In this document: piece by piece, positions 35,508 through 45,777 of the stretch
Layout: each line of letters opens with the position of its first letter
Numbering within the stretch: position 1 is the stretch's first letter
NCBI GenBank assembly: GCA_009801085.1
Contig: VNWV01000006.1
Span: 868,001-932,000, forward strand
DNA: 64,000 nucleotides
Source of the DNA: Lasiodiplodia sp. COLG20
Taxonomy: Eukaryota > Ascomycota > Dothideomycetes > Botryosphaeriales > Botryosphaeriaceae
Direction: 5' to 3'
Made by a program: the position numbers and the translations under genes
Notes under the pieces: model-generated
Seen by the model: the letters and a program-made list of their open reading frames with translations, nothing else
Databases searched by the model: none
What the model was told of the DNA's origin: nothing

Positions 35508-37007
35508 TCAGGGCAGCGGAATGCTCTGGGGGTTCGACGTAAAGAGACCCTCGGGGTCGACGGCGGCCTTGATCTCCTTCAGCCTGGCGTAGTTCTCGCC
35601 GTACAGGCGCGCGCTCCACTCGGCCTCGGTCAGGGCGGTGTCGCGGTAGTTGGCGAAGCCGCGGAGCGCGATGCCCGCGGCCTGGAGCTCCTCCTCGAAG
35701 GGCAGCATCTGGTTCTTGAGGTACTCGACGCCGTCGGCCGGCCAGTTGGTGGGGTCGGCGGCGTTGGCGTCCCAGCGGATGAGCCAGAGGTTCTTGCCGT
35801 GCGCGTAGGACGTGTCAGTGTCAGAGATGTCGCGCGACACGCCGCCCCAGAGGTCGAGGAAGCCCGATTTGCGGAGATCAGTGCGGTTGAAGGCAAAGGT
35901 GGTGCTTTCGTAGAGCGTGTAGGCCAGGTCGTAAGTCAGCGGGGCGTCGGTCGTGACGGTCAGCGCCTGCGTGTAAAAGGCGCGGCCGCCGAGGCTGCCA
36001 CCGTTGGGGGCCGCGATGCCGCCGGTTACGAACTGCTCCATGGTCCAGAAATCGAACTCAGACTTCGTGAGGGAGGCTTCAGCGGGAAGACGGTCGAGGA
36101 GGGGCTGGATCAGAGTGTCGAACTCGGCCGGGTCGCCGTAAAAGTAGCCGGTGCCGGTGAATGGGGGAGCTGTGAGACCCCAGCGGAGAGCAAGCTCGTC
36201 GGGGGCGTCGTTGATGGCGTACTCCTGGATGGAGATGAGAGCCTTGGTGCCAACATCGAGGCTGACGTTGCCGAGGGACAGGGTGAAGTTGACAGCCTTG
36301 TCGTAAACGGGCTGCCAGGTCTTGGAAGTCATGGACAGAACCACTCCGTACGAAGAGCCAGCACCCTGCGCAGCCCAGAGCAGGTCAGAGCCCTCGCGGC
36401 CGCTAACGACGGTGCCGTTGTAGAGCATGTACTCGACGCCAACGATGAAATCCAAGGGACTGCCGAGGAATCGAGACGTCGTACCGAAGCCGCCGCCAAT
36501 GGAAGAGCCAACGAGGCCGACGTGACCTGAGCGGACGTGGGGAAAGTGCCTGCCATAGTTCTCCCACAAGTAGGTCGCAACAGGCCCGACCCTGGTACCA
36601 CCTCCGAAAGTCAATTCCTGGCTGGCCTCGTCGTAGCTGACAGAGTTGAAAGCGCCCAGGCTGACCACGAGGTTACCAGGGTCACCGAAACCGTAGCCTG
36701 CAAAGGAGTGGCTGCCGCCCAGTTGAGAGACCTTAACGGAAGCGTTCCTGGCACAACCCAGAGAAGCGGCCAGCTGGTCCCGGTCCTGCGGAAAGGCAAC
36801 GGCGGCGGGGTCAGGAGTGAGGCGCTTCTGGAACACAGCGGTAGCATCCGTCCAAGTGTCAGCGCCTTCGATGACATTCTCGATTCCGGCAGCGGTCAAG
36901 CATGACTGGAGCTCAGCGGCCTTGGAGTCTTGCGCAGCAGCGAGCGCAGGAGCCAGGAGAAGGAGTGACTGGACGAGCAAACGCTTGAAAGAACGTGACG
37001 AATCCAT
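35508..37007 (-). CDS. Secreted FAD-linked oxidoreductase (AA7/BBE type)
   Basis: This intronless 499-residue secreted flavoprotein of the berberine-bridge/glucooligosaccharide-oxidase group oxidises sugars or other alcohols and produces H2O2. Residues 1-25 are a signal peptide (LLVQSLLLLAPALAAAQ). The FAD-binding PCMH domain shows FPQDRDQLAASLGCARNA and GGSHSFAGYGFG, where the His is the usual 8-alpha-histidyl FAD site. The region RSGHVGLVGSSIGGGFGTTS matches the second loop, but the Cys that would give bicovalent FAD appears to be Ser/Gly. A C-terminal BBE-type segment is present (LPFEEELQAAGIALRGFANY, YGENYARLKEIKAAVDPEGL). Substrate unknown; no biosynthetic cluster surrounds it. Confidence 0.9.
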   Translation of the reverse strand: MDSSRSFKRLLVQSLLLLAPALAAAQDSKAAELQSCLTAAGIENVIEGADTWTDATAVFQKRLTPDPAAVAFPQDRDQLAASLGCARNASVKVSQLGGSHSFAGYGFGDPGNLVVSLGAFNSVSYDEASQELTFGGGTRVGPVATYLWENYGRHFPHVRSGHVGLVGSSIGGGFGTTSRFLGSPLDFIVGVEYMLYNGTVVSGREGSDLLWAAQGAGSSYGVVLSMTSKTWQPVYDKAVNFTLSLGNVSLDVGTKALISIQEYAINDAPDELALRWGLTAPPFTGTGYFYGDPAEFDTLIQPLLDRLPAEASLTKSEFDFWTMEQFVTGGIAAPNGGSLGGRAFYTQALTVTTDAPLTYDLAYTLYESTTFAFNRTDLRKSGFLDLWGGVSRDISDTDTSYAHGKNLWLIRWDANAADPTNWPADGVEYLKNQMLPFEEELQAAGIALRGFANYRDTALTEAEWSARLYGENYARLKEIKAAVDPEGLFTSNPQSIPLP

Positions 37008-38305
37008 GGCGGCGGCAGCTGAGTTTGAGATGCTGCAAAGGAGTGGGTGGACCTGAGGTTGGTTGGCGGACGAACTGGCCAGGCTACGTGCTCTTTATAT
37101 CAACACCATCTGTTGCCATTTCCGGCGGTCCCGAAGACGGCGCCAGCAAAACCTGGTCGACACGGCGAGCGAACGGCTTGAATCTGTCCAACATGAGTAA
37201 GCGATGGTCAGTCCGCCGTGCTCGCAAAGGGCTGATTGGTGGTATAACATGGCGACACCCTGCCAAGAAGGAGGGCAATCTCAGGGCTGTGCTCTCGTGT
37301 GTCTCCACGAAGCACCAAGCTTCACCCTGGAAGTCTCCGCGGCTTCAAGAAACAGCAGCTTGGCTCGCTTGCAACAGAATACGAAGCTGTTTCGTCCATG
37401 CGACTCATGGCGAGGCAGCGCCAACACCTGCCAAGGCCGATGGGATACCCGCGTTTCCTTTAGCGTGATCAAGGAGACGTCCGAATCAAGAAGGCACACA
37501 GTGAAAAAGACACTGATCAGGGGCGATGGTGGATTTGCGCCCCACGCAGCGTCGCCGCTGATTCGACGACGGCGCATATAATTTTGGCGATGGCATGTTT
37601 TTAGGTACTTAAGCCGCAGTCCTAACTTTTTTTTTCAGTGGAGGCCTACTTGACGCCATCAGCAAAGCATGGACTACGCCGCACCTTATCACCAGATCAT
37701 CTTTCACAGGTCGGTTGGGTTAGGAAGGTAGAAGGGATATTCCCAATGGAACACAAAAGGAAAAATTGAAATGGCGCCCAGGTCATACAGAAGGAGCCAA
37801 AGGATCGTCCAGGTGCCACGGGCTGTGCGTGATGGCGGAGTCTGGACGTGTAGGTCTCGAGATATATTAATCCGGAGGAAACACCGCCGGCTTGGGAAGG
37901 CTCTGGGCGTCGGCCAGGCGGGACGTCACCCGCGGGAACGGCATTACTGAGGTGGCAGTAGTCCCCACAGCAGAACCGTGCTGCGAAAGACTGCGCTGCA
38001 CCGCTGCGGCGGTCGACGGCACGTGTCATGCGGGAGGGCGTTCTTTTAGACATGGCAAATCCCCAAGGAACGCTGGTTGCAAAGCGAATGGATGTTGCGG
38101 GCAAGCTCGACGGAGGGTGGTGTCTTTGCGATGGCCGGACGGCGTGAGGTCATAGGCCGGCGAAGCTTCCCTTAGGCTGCTGCCGCCGCCCCGCGCGTTT
38201 GCCGGCCCGCGATTTCGGCAGGCACCACTGTCCCGCAGTCGTACGCCTCATCCTCACACTTCCAAGCTCACGACAGCTCCATCCCTGCCTCGAGCCGTGA
38301 ACAAC
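37008..38305. other. Divergent intergenic region, no gene recognised
   Basis: This separates the FAD oxidase and UBP14 start codons. It contains several overlapping short frames without motifs and a T-run at 37627-37635. Confidence 0.5.
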
Positions 38306-40851
38306 ATGGCTTGCATACACGTGAACGCTCCGGGTAAGCTCCGCGCCACGAAATGCCAGCGCCAAACTAACCGTCGCAGAGCTGCGCGCTCCGGCACCCA
38401 GCCAGTCCGTCTACCGCGAGGACTGCACCCAGTGCTTCGACTCCATTGTGAGTTCGCAGTCGCCACAGCTCCCCCGATGCGAGCTTCTGTCTGACCTGTG
38501 CCCACCAGGATGACCCCTCCGGCCTCGATGTCTGCCTCCACTGCTTCAACGGAGGCTGCACGAGCGATCGCAACCATTCCCGCCTGCACTATGAGTCCCG
38601 CAAGCACCCTCTCGTGCTCAACATTCGCCGCACCCGCAAAAAGGTCAAGAGGGACGAGCCTCCCCAGAAGATGACGAAGCTCGCCATCGCCGCCGAAACC
38701 GAAGAGGACCGCTACGATACCACTACACAGGTCAGGTGTTTTGAGTGCGGCGTAGACGTCGACGAGACCGCCGGCAAGCTGCCCGGCGTGGTCGACGCCG
38801 TGCTCAAGGCCAACACCTTTGCACGCCAGGAGGAAGTCAAGGCCTGGGAGCAGGAGATGATTCCTTGCGAGCACACTCTCTGCTTGGAGCAACAGCCTGC
38901 GAAGAAGATCGAGTCGCAAGACCTGGGTCATTGCTCCATGTGCGACCTCAAGGAGAACCTTTGGCTGTGTCTGACCTGCGGCAACCTCGGTTGCGGACGT
39001 GCACAGTACGGTGGCGTGGGGGGAAACTCGCACGGTTTGGCACACAGTGATGCCACCAGCCACCCGGTGGCGGTCAAGCTGGGCTCGCTGACGGCCGACG
39101 GCACCGCGGACATTTACTGCTACTCTTGCAACGAGGAGCGCGTCGACCCTGAGCTGCCTGCTCACCTGTCGCACTGGGGCATCAACATTGCAGATCGGCA
39201 GAAGACGGAGAAGAGCTTGACCGAGATGCAGATCGAGCAGAATCTTCGGTGGGAGTTTTCCATGACCACCGAAGACGGCAAGGAACTGAAGCCCATCTTC
39301 GGCCCTGGCTTCACGGGGCTGAAGAATCTCGGAAACAGCTGCTACCTCGCGAGCGTCCTGCAGGCCCTATTCTCCATGCCCGAGTTCCAAGAACGCTACT
39401 ACCATCCCAAAGACACGCCTTCCCCGGCGAGCGATCCCGCCCAGGACCTAGAGACCCAGCTGCGCAAGATCGCAGACGGCCTCATCTCCGGCCGTTACTC
39501 GAAGCCCGACAGCGACGTCGTCGCGTCAGAGGACACTCCCGAAGTGCCCCACCAGAAGGGTCTCGCGCCTGCCATGCTCAAGCACCTCATCGGCCGAGGC
39601 CACCCCGAGTTCTCTACCATGAGGCAGCAGGACTCGTTTGAGCTTCTGCTGCACCTCCTCAAATTGGTCACCCGCACGCCCCACCCTGCGCCTCTCAAGG
39701 ACCCCGTGGACGCCTTCCGCTTCGTCATGGAGCAGAAGCTGCAGTGCCTGAGCTGCAAAAAGGTGCGCTACAGGACGGACGAGATGGAGAACATCTCCAT
39801 CCCGGTCCCCATCAGGAGGATCCCCAAGGACGACAAGATGGAAGCCGTGGACGCGAAGGGGAAGGAGGTCGAGAAGGAAGAATTCGAGCCGGTCACCCTC
39901 AAGGAGTGTCTGGACATCTTCACCGCCTCCGAGGTTGTCGAGCTCACTTGCGCTGCGTGCGGCAGCAAGGATGGGTTCACGAAGCAAAGTTTGTTCAAGA
40001 CGTTCCCTTCGGTGCTCGCGGTCAACGCGCGCCGCTTCGAGCTCGTCAACTGGGTCCCGACGAAGTTGGATGTGCCGGTGGTCATCGGGGACGAAGCGAT
40101 CCCCTTCGACGCCTACAAGTCGCATGGTCTCCGGGAGGGCGAAGAGCTGCTACCGGAAGATGCGGACGCCGGCGCTCCGAACAAGTTCGTCCCCAACGAG
40201 GCTGCTTTGGGAATGCTGGAGGCGATGGGCTTCCCTCGGGTACGCTGCGAGAAGGCGCTGCACGCGACAGGCAACGCCGACCCTGAGGCCGCGTCTAACT
40301 GGCTCTTCGCGCACATGGAGGACCCGGATATCGACACACCGGTAGAGCTGAGCGTCGGAGGCGATGGCGGAGCGGGAGCGGGAGCGATCGACCCGGAAAA
40401 GATAGAGTCACTAGGCGCCATGGGCTTCGCGGCTCCACAGGCACGTCAAGCGCTCAAGGAGACGGGCGGAGACATGGAGCGTGCAGTCGACTGGCTCTTC
40501 AACCATCCCGAAGCAACGGGCGACTTCGGCGAGGACGAGAGTGCCGAAGCCTCGGCCCCGAAGGAGAAGGCGGAGCCTGGCTCGGGCGAGCTGCCTGCGA
40601 AGTTCCAGCTGCAGTCGATTGTCTGCCACAAGGGCAGCTCGATCCACGCAGGGTAAGTCATCGGCGGCGATTGCGCGATTGGTTGATCAGGACTGACGTG
40701 TTACAGGCATTACGTTGCGTTCATCCGGAAGCAGATCCCGGGCGAGGACAGGGCGTCCTGGGTGCTGTTCAACGATGAAAAGGTGGCCAAGGCGGGCGAC
40801 ATTGACGAGATGAAGAAGTTTGCGTATGTTTACTTTTTCAGGCGCGTGTGA
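38306..40851 (+). CDS. UBP14: Ubiquitin C-terminal hydrolase UBP14/USP5 type
   Basis: This deubiquitinase disassembles free polyubiquitin chains to recycle ubiquitin for the proteasome. Introns 38334-38379, 38448-38508 and 40653-40706 give 794 residues. The order is an N-terminal variant zinc finger (CTQCF, VCLHCFNGGC), a ZnF-UBP domain (HCSMCDLKENLWLCLTCGNLGCGR, SHPVAVKLGS), the USP catalytic Cys box (GLKNLGNSCYLASVLQALF), two inserted UBA domains (ALGMLEAMGFPRVRCEKAL and IESLGAMGFAAPQARQALK), and the His box GHYVAFIRK restored by the last junction, ending FAYVYFFRRV. The first exon codes nine residues plus one base (MACIHVNAP). The full USP5 architecture is intact. Confidence 0.97.
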
Positions 40852-41379
40852 GGGCGGGGGAAAAGGTTGATGATTGCATGAGATACGGCGCATGATGGTT
40901 ACGGTCGGGTGGAAAGTGGGCGGCAAAGACGTAGGGCGGCATTGTTACGTGCAGCATTCAGAGGTTGAAATTGGAGTAGAATTAAAAGTTCCATCACCAC
41001 AGAGGCATACGTGAGGTATGCAACCGTGATAGGTGCGCCGATCGGGGACGTCATGGGCAATGGACGGGACCCGATTTGGCGATTGGCTGTGTGTGCAGCG
41101 GGGGAGGGTCGTGGTTGTGCACGTGCATAAGTCGCCACAGCCGAGATATGACTTAATCCCGCTGGCCGAGACCGCAGTGGCCGCCTTTCTCCGCGAGCCG
41201 AGCGGCCGCCGGGCGTCATTCTCAAATAATCAAAGACGTGCACCTCTATCTTCGCCTCGAATCTGCACTTGCAACGCAGCCCTCCGCACGCTCCCATTGA
41301 CCTCCCATCACCACACGCGCTTGCGCTGCGACACACTTCGACCTAAACCATCCTCTCGCACCTCACACCCCTCTCAACC
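40852..41379. other. Promoter region of ISU1
   Basis: This 528-bp interval between UBP14 and ISU1 contains an inverted CCAAT box (ATTGG, 41082-41086) and an E-box (CACGTG, 41120-41125) about 260-300 bp before the ISU1 ATG, then a C-rich leader. No gene seen. Confidence 0.5.
41120..41125. promoter_or_regulatory. Candidate E-box upstream of ISU1
   Basis: CACGTG, flanked as TGCACGTGCA, lies 260 bp before the ISU1 start, near an ATTGG. Fungal iron genes often use CCAAT-complex and bHLH sites, but only the sequence match is shown here. Confidence 0.25.
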
Positions 41380-42239
41380 ATGTTCAGAAGAGCTGTTGCC
41401 ACTGCGCCGGCCCAGGCCAGCAAGCTCCTCACCTCCGCCGCCAGACCCCAGATCGCATCGCCGCTGCGGAGAGCAACTCCCGCCGTCGCCGTCAACGCCA
41501 GGCGGAGCTACCACGAGAAAGATAAGTCTCTCCACTCGCTGCCCGTTGCATGCGCCGCTTCTACGCGTCGGTGAGGGCTGCAGTCGCTGCGCGCCCCGTT
41601 GTTCGCTCGCTCCCCCCACCACCAGTCACACTGCCCCCGTATCCACCCAAGCCCGCAAGCTAACATCCGCAGCACTGCTCGACCACTACAACCGTCCTCG
41701 CAATGTCGGATCGATGAGCAAGGCCGACACGGATGTGGGCACCGGTCTGGTTGGCGCGCCGGCGTGTGGCGACGTGATGAAGCTGCAGATCCGCGTCGAC
41801 CCCAACAACAACACCATCAGCGACGTCAAGTTCAAGACGTTCGGCTGCGGCTCCGCCATCGCCAGCTCCAGCTACCTGACGGAGCTGGTGCGCGGCATGA
41901 CGCTTGAGCAGGCCGCTCGCATCAAGAACACCGAGATCGCCAAGGAGCTGTGCCTGCCACCCGTGAAGCGTGAGTTGTTCACCCACCAATCACCCCCACC
42001 ACAACCTCCCCTTTTTCTTCCCGTGCTTTTTTCTTGATGGATACACGTCTAACATGGCTTCTCTTGCCGTAGTTCATTGCAGCATGCTGGCTGAGGATGC
42101 CATCAAGAGCGCTATCTCGAATTATTACACCAAGAACCCCAAGGCACGGGTGACGGATCTTGGTGGTACCGGCGCTCCGCTGCCCAAGGTCGAGGTTGAG
42201 ACCATCACCGAGACGCCCAACACGGCGGCTGCCGCGTAA
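41380..42239 (+). CDS. ISU1: Mitochondrial iron-sulfur cluster scaffold ISU1, with an AT-AC intron
   Basis: Isu1 is the mitochondrial scaffold on which [2Fe-2S] clusters are built before Ssq1/Jac1-assisted transfer. Exons 41380-41521, 41676-41969 and 42073-42239 give 200 residues. Residues 1 to about 42 are an Arg/Ala-rich mitochondrial presequence. The mature part shows the three cluster cysteines (APACGDVM, FGCGSAIASSS, LHCSMLAEDAI) and the LPPVK Hsp70-binding motif. The first intron (41522-41675) starts ATAAGT and ends AC; only this junction yields the universally conserved YHEKVLDHYNRPRNVG. No GT donor near 41521 keeps the frame. A CTAAC branch site lies 12 nt before the end. Using the AG at 41672 would give HEKALLDHYN, one residue longer. 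The second intron is a normal GT-AG. The tail after TDLGGTGAPLP is longer than usual. Confidence 0.95.
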
Positions 42240-43709
42240 GGAAGGACGACGAAAGAACTGATGACGACGAACAAAGAAAAAAGAAAGTGAAAAAACGGAA
42301 ATGCGAGAAAAGCACTTGATTTGAAAGTCCCATCTCGACGATGGCACTTTCGTTAATACTTCATGGAGAAGTATCCGAAAACGAAGAGAGGTGCATATCA
42401 CCTACCTGAAGGCGGCAATTTGAGCGCTCTCTTTTCATCACTAGAATGAAACGAGATGACGGACGCTCTTTCCTTCCCCACCACCCTTTTACATCCTTTC
42501 CTCTTTCAGTCCGCATCATGTAGTACATAGCATGATTCTCCTTTGGGTTTTCGGTGAGGGGTTTTTTTTCCCGTGTAAACAGGCGCAGCCGGTCGATGAT
42601 TGATAGTCCTGGTAGTTACTGTATTCGAGCAACGAAGAAAGTGAAAATATTCTCTTTGAAAGTCCGTTTTGCAATCCGGGTGCGTGTGTGATTGGATCCA
42701 GAACACCAGGAGCCATGTTAAGCGGTCAGCCGTTGGGCGAAGGGATGCGGGAACCGAGGGAAGGAACCATCAGCATCTGGTCGGCAGGCCGTTGACGGAC
42801 TATTTAAACAAGCAGCAAACCGGGGGGGGGCCTGGGCTCTGCTGCGAAAACGATTGACACCATGATGGTATGGTCACGCCACATTTTCACTATCTACTTT
42901 GGCCCAGCGGAAGTGTCTGACGTGCCGGGGGCGGATCTTCCATCTGATATGATTTGAGGGGAAGGCAGGCATGAAGTGTGTGGGATATCTGATCCCGCTA
43001 CCCGAAAACAGCTCTTCCCCAGCGCAGGGTGGGGGGTCCCGGAACTGCACGCCTTGCATCAATTTTTTTCACTTCTTCCCTCCCTCTCTCGCGCGCGCAC
43101 GCGCCTCCACGCATGTGTTGTCCGAACCACACTAGCGCCGCAAGGAAAAAAACTGCACTTGCGCTTATTCAGCCTTTATCTCCGTGCTGGAGAGCGTTGA
43201 GTGCTGATGTGTGTTGCTTGCTGTCCCTCTGCCTTTGCCCAACCCCCCTCTCCGCTGGTTTTTCAGCTGTCGTCGCGATAAACCTCGAGGACCCGCTCGA
43301 CTCCTTATCAAGGGAGAACCCAGTAGAGAGGCCGAACGAGCCAACCAGAGGGCCGTTGATGACCAGCAATTATCAATCGCTTTCCCCCGGCGGATCGCCG
43401 ATGCCGGCGCTGCTCGGGCGTTCGGTCGTCGGCTCAACGCTAGCATATCTGATCTTCGGTCTTTTCGTTATGCCGTATGCATAACTTGTGGGAGCTTGCA
43501 CAAGGCTTCGCTCGGCCTCGCTTTTTAGCATATTGCTTCGGCCTCGGCCTTCTCATTATGCCTTTCCCTCCGAATGCCAAAAAAAGATGATGGTTTTTGG
43601 TGTTGTTCGCGTTCTCCACTGGGCCCGTTGTCATGAAACTCCAACCCATCACCCACCACCACGACGCCCACACGCAAAACAAAAGCAAAAAGATGAGAAT
43701 GAACTTCCT
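42240..43709. other. Intergenic, no gene recognised
   Basis: A G-run of nine lies at about 42822-42830 and CGCG-rich pyrimidine stretches near 43085-43105. Open frames at 43029-43484 (plus) and 43165-43446 (minus) overlap and lack domains. Confidence 0.5.
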
Positions 43710-43808
43710 TTCCGTCGCCGGGAATCGAACCCGGGCCTTGCCGGCGCTTGATGCGAGGAGTGCTCTGCAGCTGAGAGCGGCAAATCCTAGCCCCTAGACC
43801 ACAACGGA
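43710..43808 (-). tRNA. tRNA-Glu (CTC) with a 27-nt intron
   Basis: On the minus strand the acceptor stem pairs TCCGTTG with CGACGGA (one G-T pair). The D-arm is TGGTCTAGGGGCTAGGA, the anticodon stem TGCCG/CGGCA with anticodon CTC at 43775-43773, and the T-arm CCCGG-GTTCGATT-CCCGG. The intron (43745-43771) interrupts after base 37. The exons match the usual fungal tRNA-Glu. Confidence 0.95.
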
Positions 43809-45777
43809 AGTTGCTGATCTACTCGATGTTACTCGAGTGTCTCTCTCAGATTCATGGAAAGCCAGTTGACTGGTAGTCAATATACAGCTATTGAATGATA
43901 ACCATAGATAGGTATAGTCCGAATTATACAACAACCGTGTATCTGAAGACAAGCCCACAAAGAAATACGACGAACTTAAGGGAATTATATGCCTATACTC
44001 GCCAGCATGCCTCTTAGTAGACGCCGAGTTAGAGTAAGAAGCTTATAGTCCGTAAACCAGTCAGTAGTTTGGTAGCTACTTAGCTCTAAGAATTAAGCTT
44101 AAGTAGAAGAACAGGAATCTTAGAGAGTCTTACTTACAGCGTGGAACACTTTTTAAAATCTAAAAGCGATGCTAGGATACCCTTGCACGCGTAGAGAATT
44201 AGACTTAGAAAATTTATACAAGAATAAAACTATGAAGAAAGCGGGGTGGAAACGTCGGTAAATTCCTATGTGCTACACTTAGCACTATTAAAAAAACAAC
44301 AAGATCTTATGCGCAATGATTCCTCGTTAACATTGGATTGATCTTGTTGAAACAAAAAGCGGTGCTTGAATTATCCTTGCGTGCATTATATTGCAACAGA
44401 TCTTTATTTCTATATGTACTGTATAACTTCCTGGTCTTGCTTGGAGTTGTTAGCTATAATTCGAGTTATATTTGCCTGTATGCCCATGTTTACACCGACT
44501 GCTCGGCCAGTTACTGCCAGCAAGTGGGAAATATATTGATGATAACTAAGCGTAAAGGAGGAACACATCGAGGAAATCGTTGGTTAGATTTTAATATAAA
44601 TTATGCGCCTTTACTATGGCACAGTTCAGAATAAATGATCCTTTCCAGTTCTCTTTATGGAGGACACTCGGCATCTGTAGGCAGTATGAATTATCATCTA
44701 TACGTAGATGAATATTAACTTTCGTCCAGTGTGCTTGCCACTTTTCGCGAGTTGGCCGAGCTGAGCAGAAAGATTAAATCCCGTCAAAAGTGACGAGTGA
44801 ATCAAGTCCTCAACAATGTTGTCCTCGTTATTTTCGTGTAATAGCGGAAACTGATCTGTGATGGGCTCGGCCTACTCAGCTGCTTGCTTTGTATTTTGGG
44901 AAGCTCTTGAAGGTCAACTCGAGACATACGCTCACTTAACAGGTGGAACAGCGTGGTATGCTTGGCAATGCAGTGATATAGCGGATGGTCTCTAAACAAT
45001 GTGGCTCTTTCCCGCCCACAATGAAACTAAAACAAACTGCACATATGTATTGCTAGTACGAGCCGAGAAAATCGCGAGTTCATTCCAGATAACCAGAGGT
45101 GTTCATCCGATATAGAGCTGTAGAAGTCAAATCTTTTATTGGTCGCTTTTGAGAATCTCCTTCGCCCATGGGATGCCTGCCTCACGGTTGATGTCCTTCA
45201 CCTCGACGAACGCCTTTACCTTCTTGACGTCCATCACCTCAGCCCTCAAGCTCACCGTTCCATACCCCGTTCCCCTGATCCAGAGATTCTCTTTGAGCTG
45301 GATTAGTTAGAGCTGGAATTCGCGGAGCTTAGCATTTATTGCTGGATGTCTTGTTGGACCCTCTTGATCCTCCCTTCTTTCTCCCTCATGATCTCACTTC
45401 TGGTGTGTACAAGAGGAAGATGGTCGCACATATCGTCAGATAACATTGGATCAGTCGTGACAAGCTTAGCAAAGCTCTTAGTAGTTATAGCTCGTTTGCT
45501 ATCCCTCCAAGATTTCACTATGCACTCACAAGCATCCTTACTAGGAATAGCAAAACCAAATCGTTCAACATACGCTGGCTACTGGGTATCGATTTTCCAA
45601 TTCATATTCATTTTGAGTCTTCGCTCTGTACTACTGAAAATGGAAAATGCAGCTCAGAACAGCAAAAGAAAATAATCTTCGTCTCTTTTCGTCATTCACA
45701 AGCCATGGCTTGCTTCAAACCGCGTCAAGAACAATCCGCAATCATAAAACTTTGGGGGTACTCTGTTGAAAAACCGC
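43809..45777. other. AT-rich island with a coding remnant
   Basis: From tRNA-Glu to about 45100 the sequence is visibly AT-rich with many stop codons in every frame, unlike the GC-rich flanks. I saw no transposon protein motif or long terminal repeat. The right part holds the remnant at 45137-45590. Confidence 0.55.
45137..45590 (-). pseudogene. Unrecognised decayed coding remnant
   Basis: On the minus strand two protein-like segments lie close together in different frames. The upstream one runs YVERFGFAIPSKDACECIVK through SEIMREKEGRIKRVQQDIQQ to a stop at 45336. The next, shifted by one base, reads INAKLREFQL, a stop, then LIQLKENLWIRGTGYGTVSL and EVKDINREAGIPWAKEIL to a stop near 45137. 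Both have ordinary amino-acid composition, unlike other frames here. I do not recognise the family. It may be a frameshifted, decaying gene or a spliced gene whose introns I misread. Confidence 0.4.

Noticed and set aside
35457..36530. 357-aa open frame on the plus strand
   Set aside because: It is antisense to the intronless FAD oxidase, without recognisable motifs.
35508..37007. FAD oxidase as part of a secondary-metabolite cluster
   Set aside because: No polyketide synthase, NRPS, terpene synthase or P450 lies nearby; the neighbours are housekeeping genes.
41522..41675. A conventional GT-AG intron in ISU1
   Set aside because: The only nearby GT (41526) used with the AG at 41672 shifts the frame and destroys the conserved N-terminus.
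43029..43484. 151-aa plus-strand open frame near a G-run
   Set aside because: The hydrophobic stretches are weak and an overlapping minus-strand frame is equally good.
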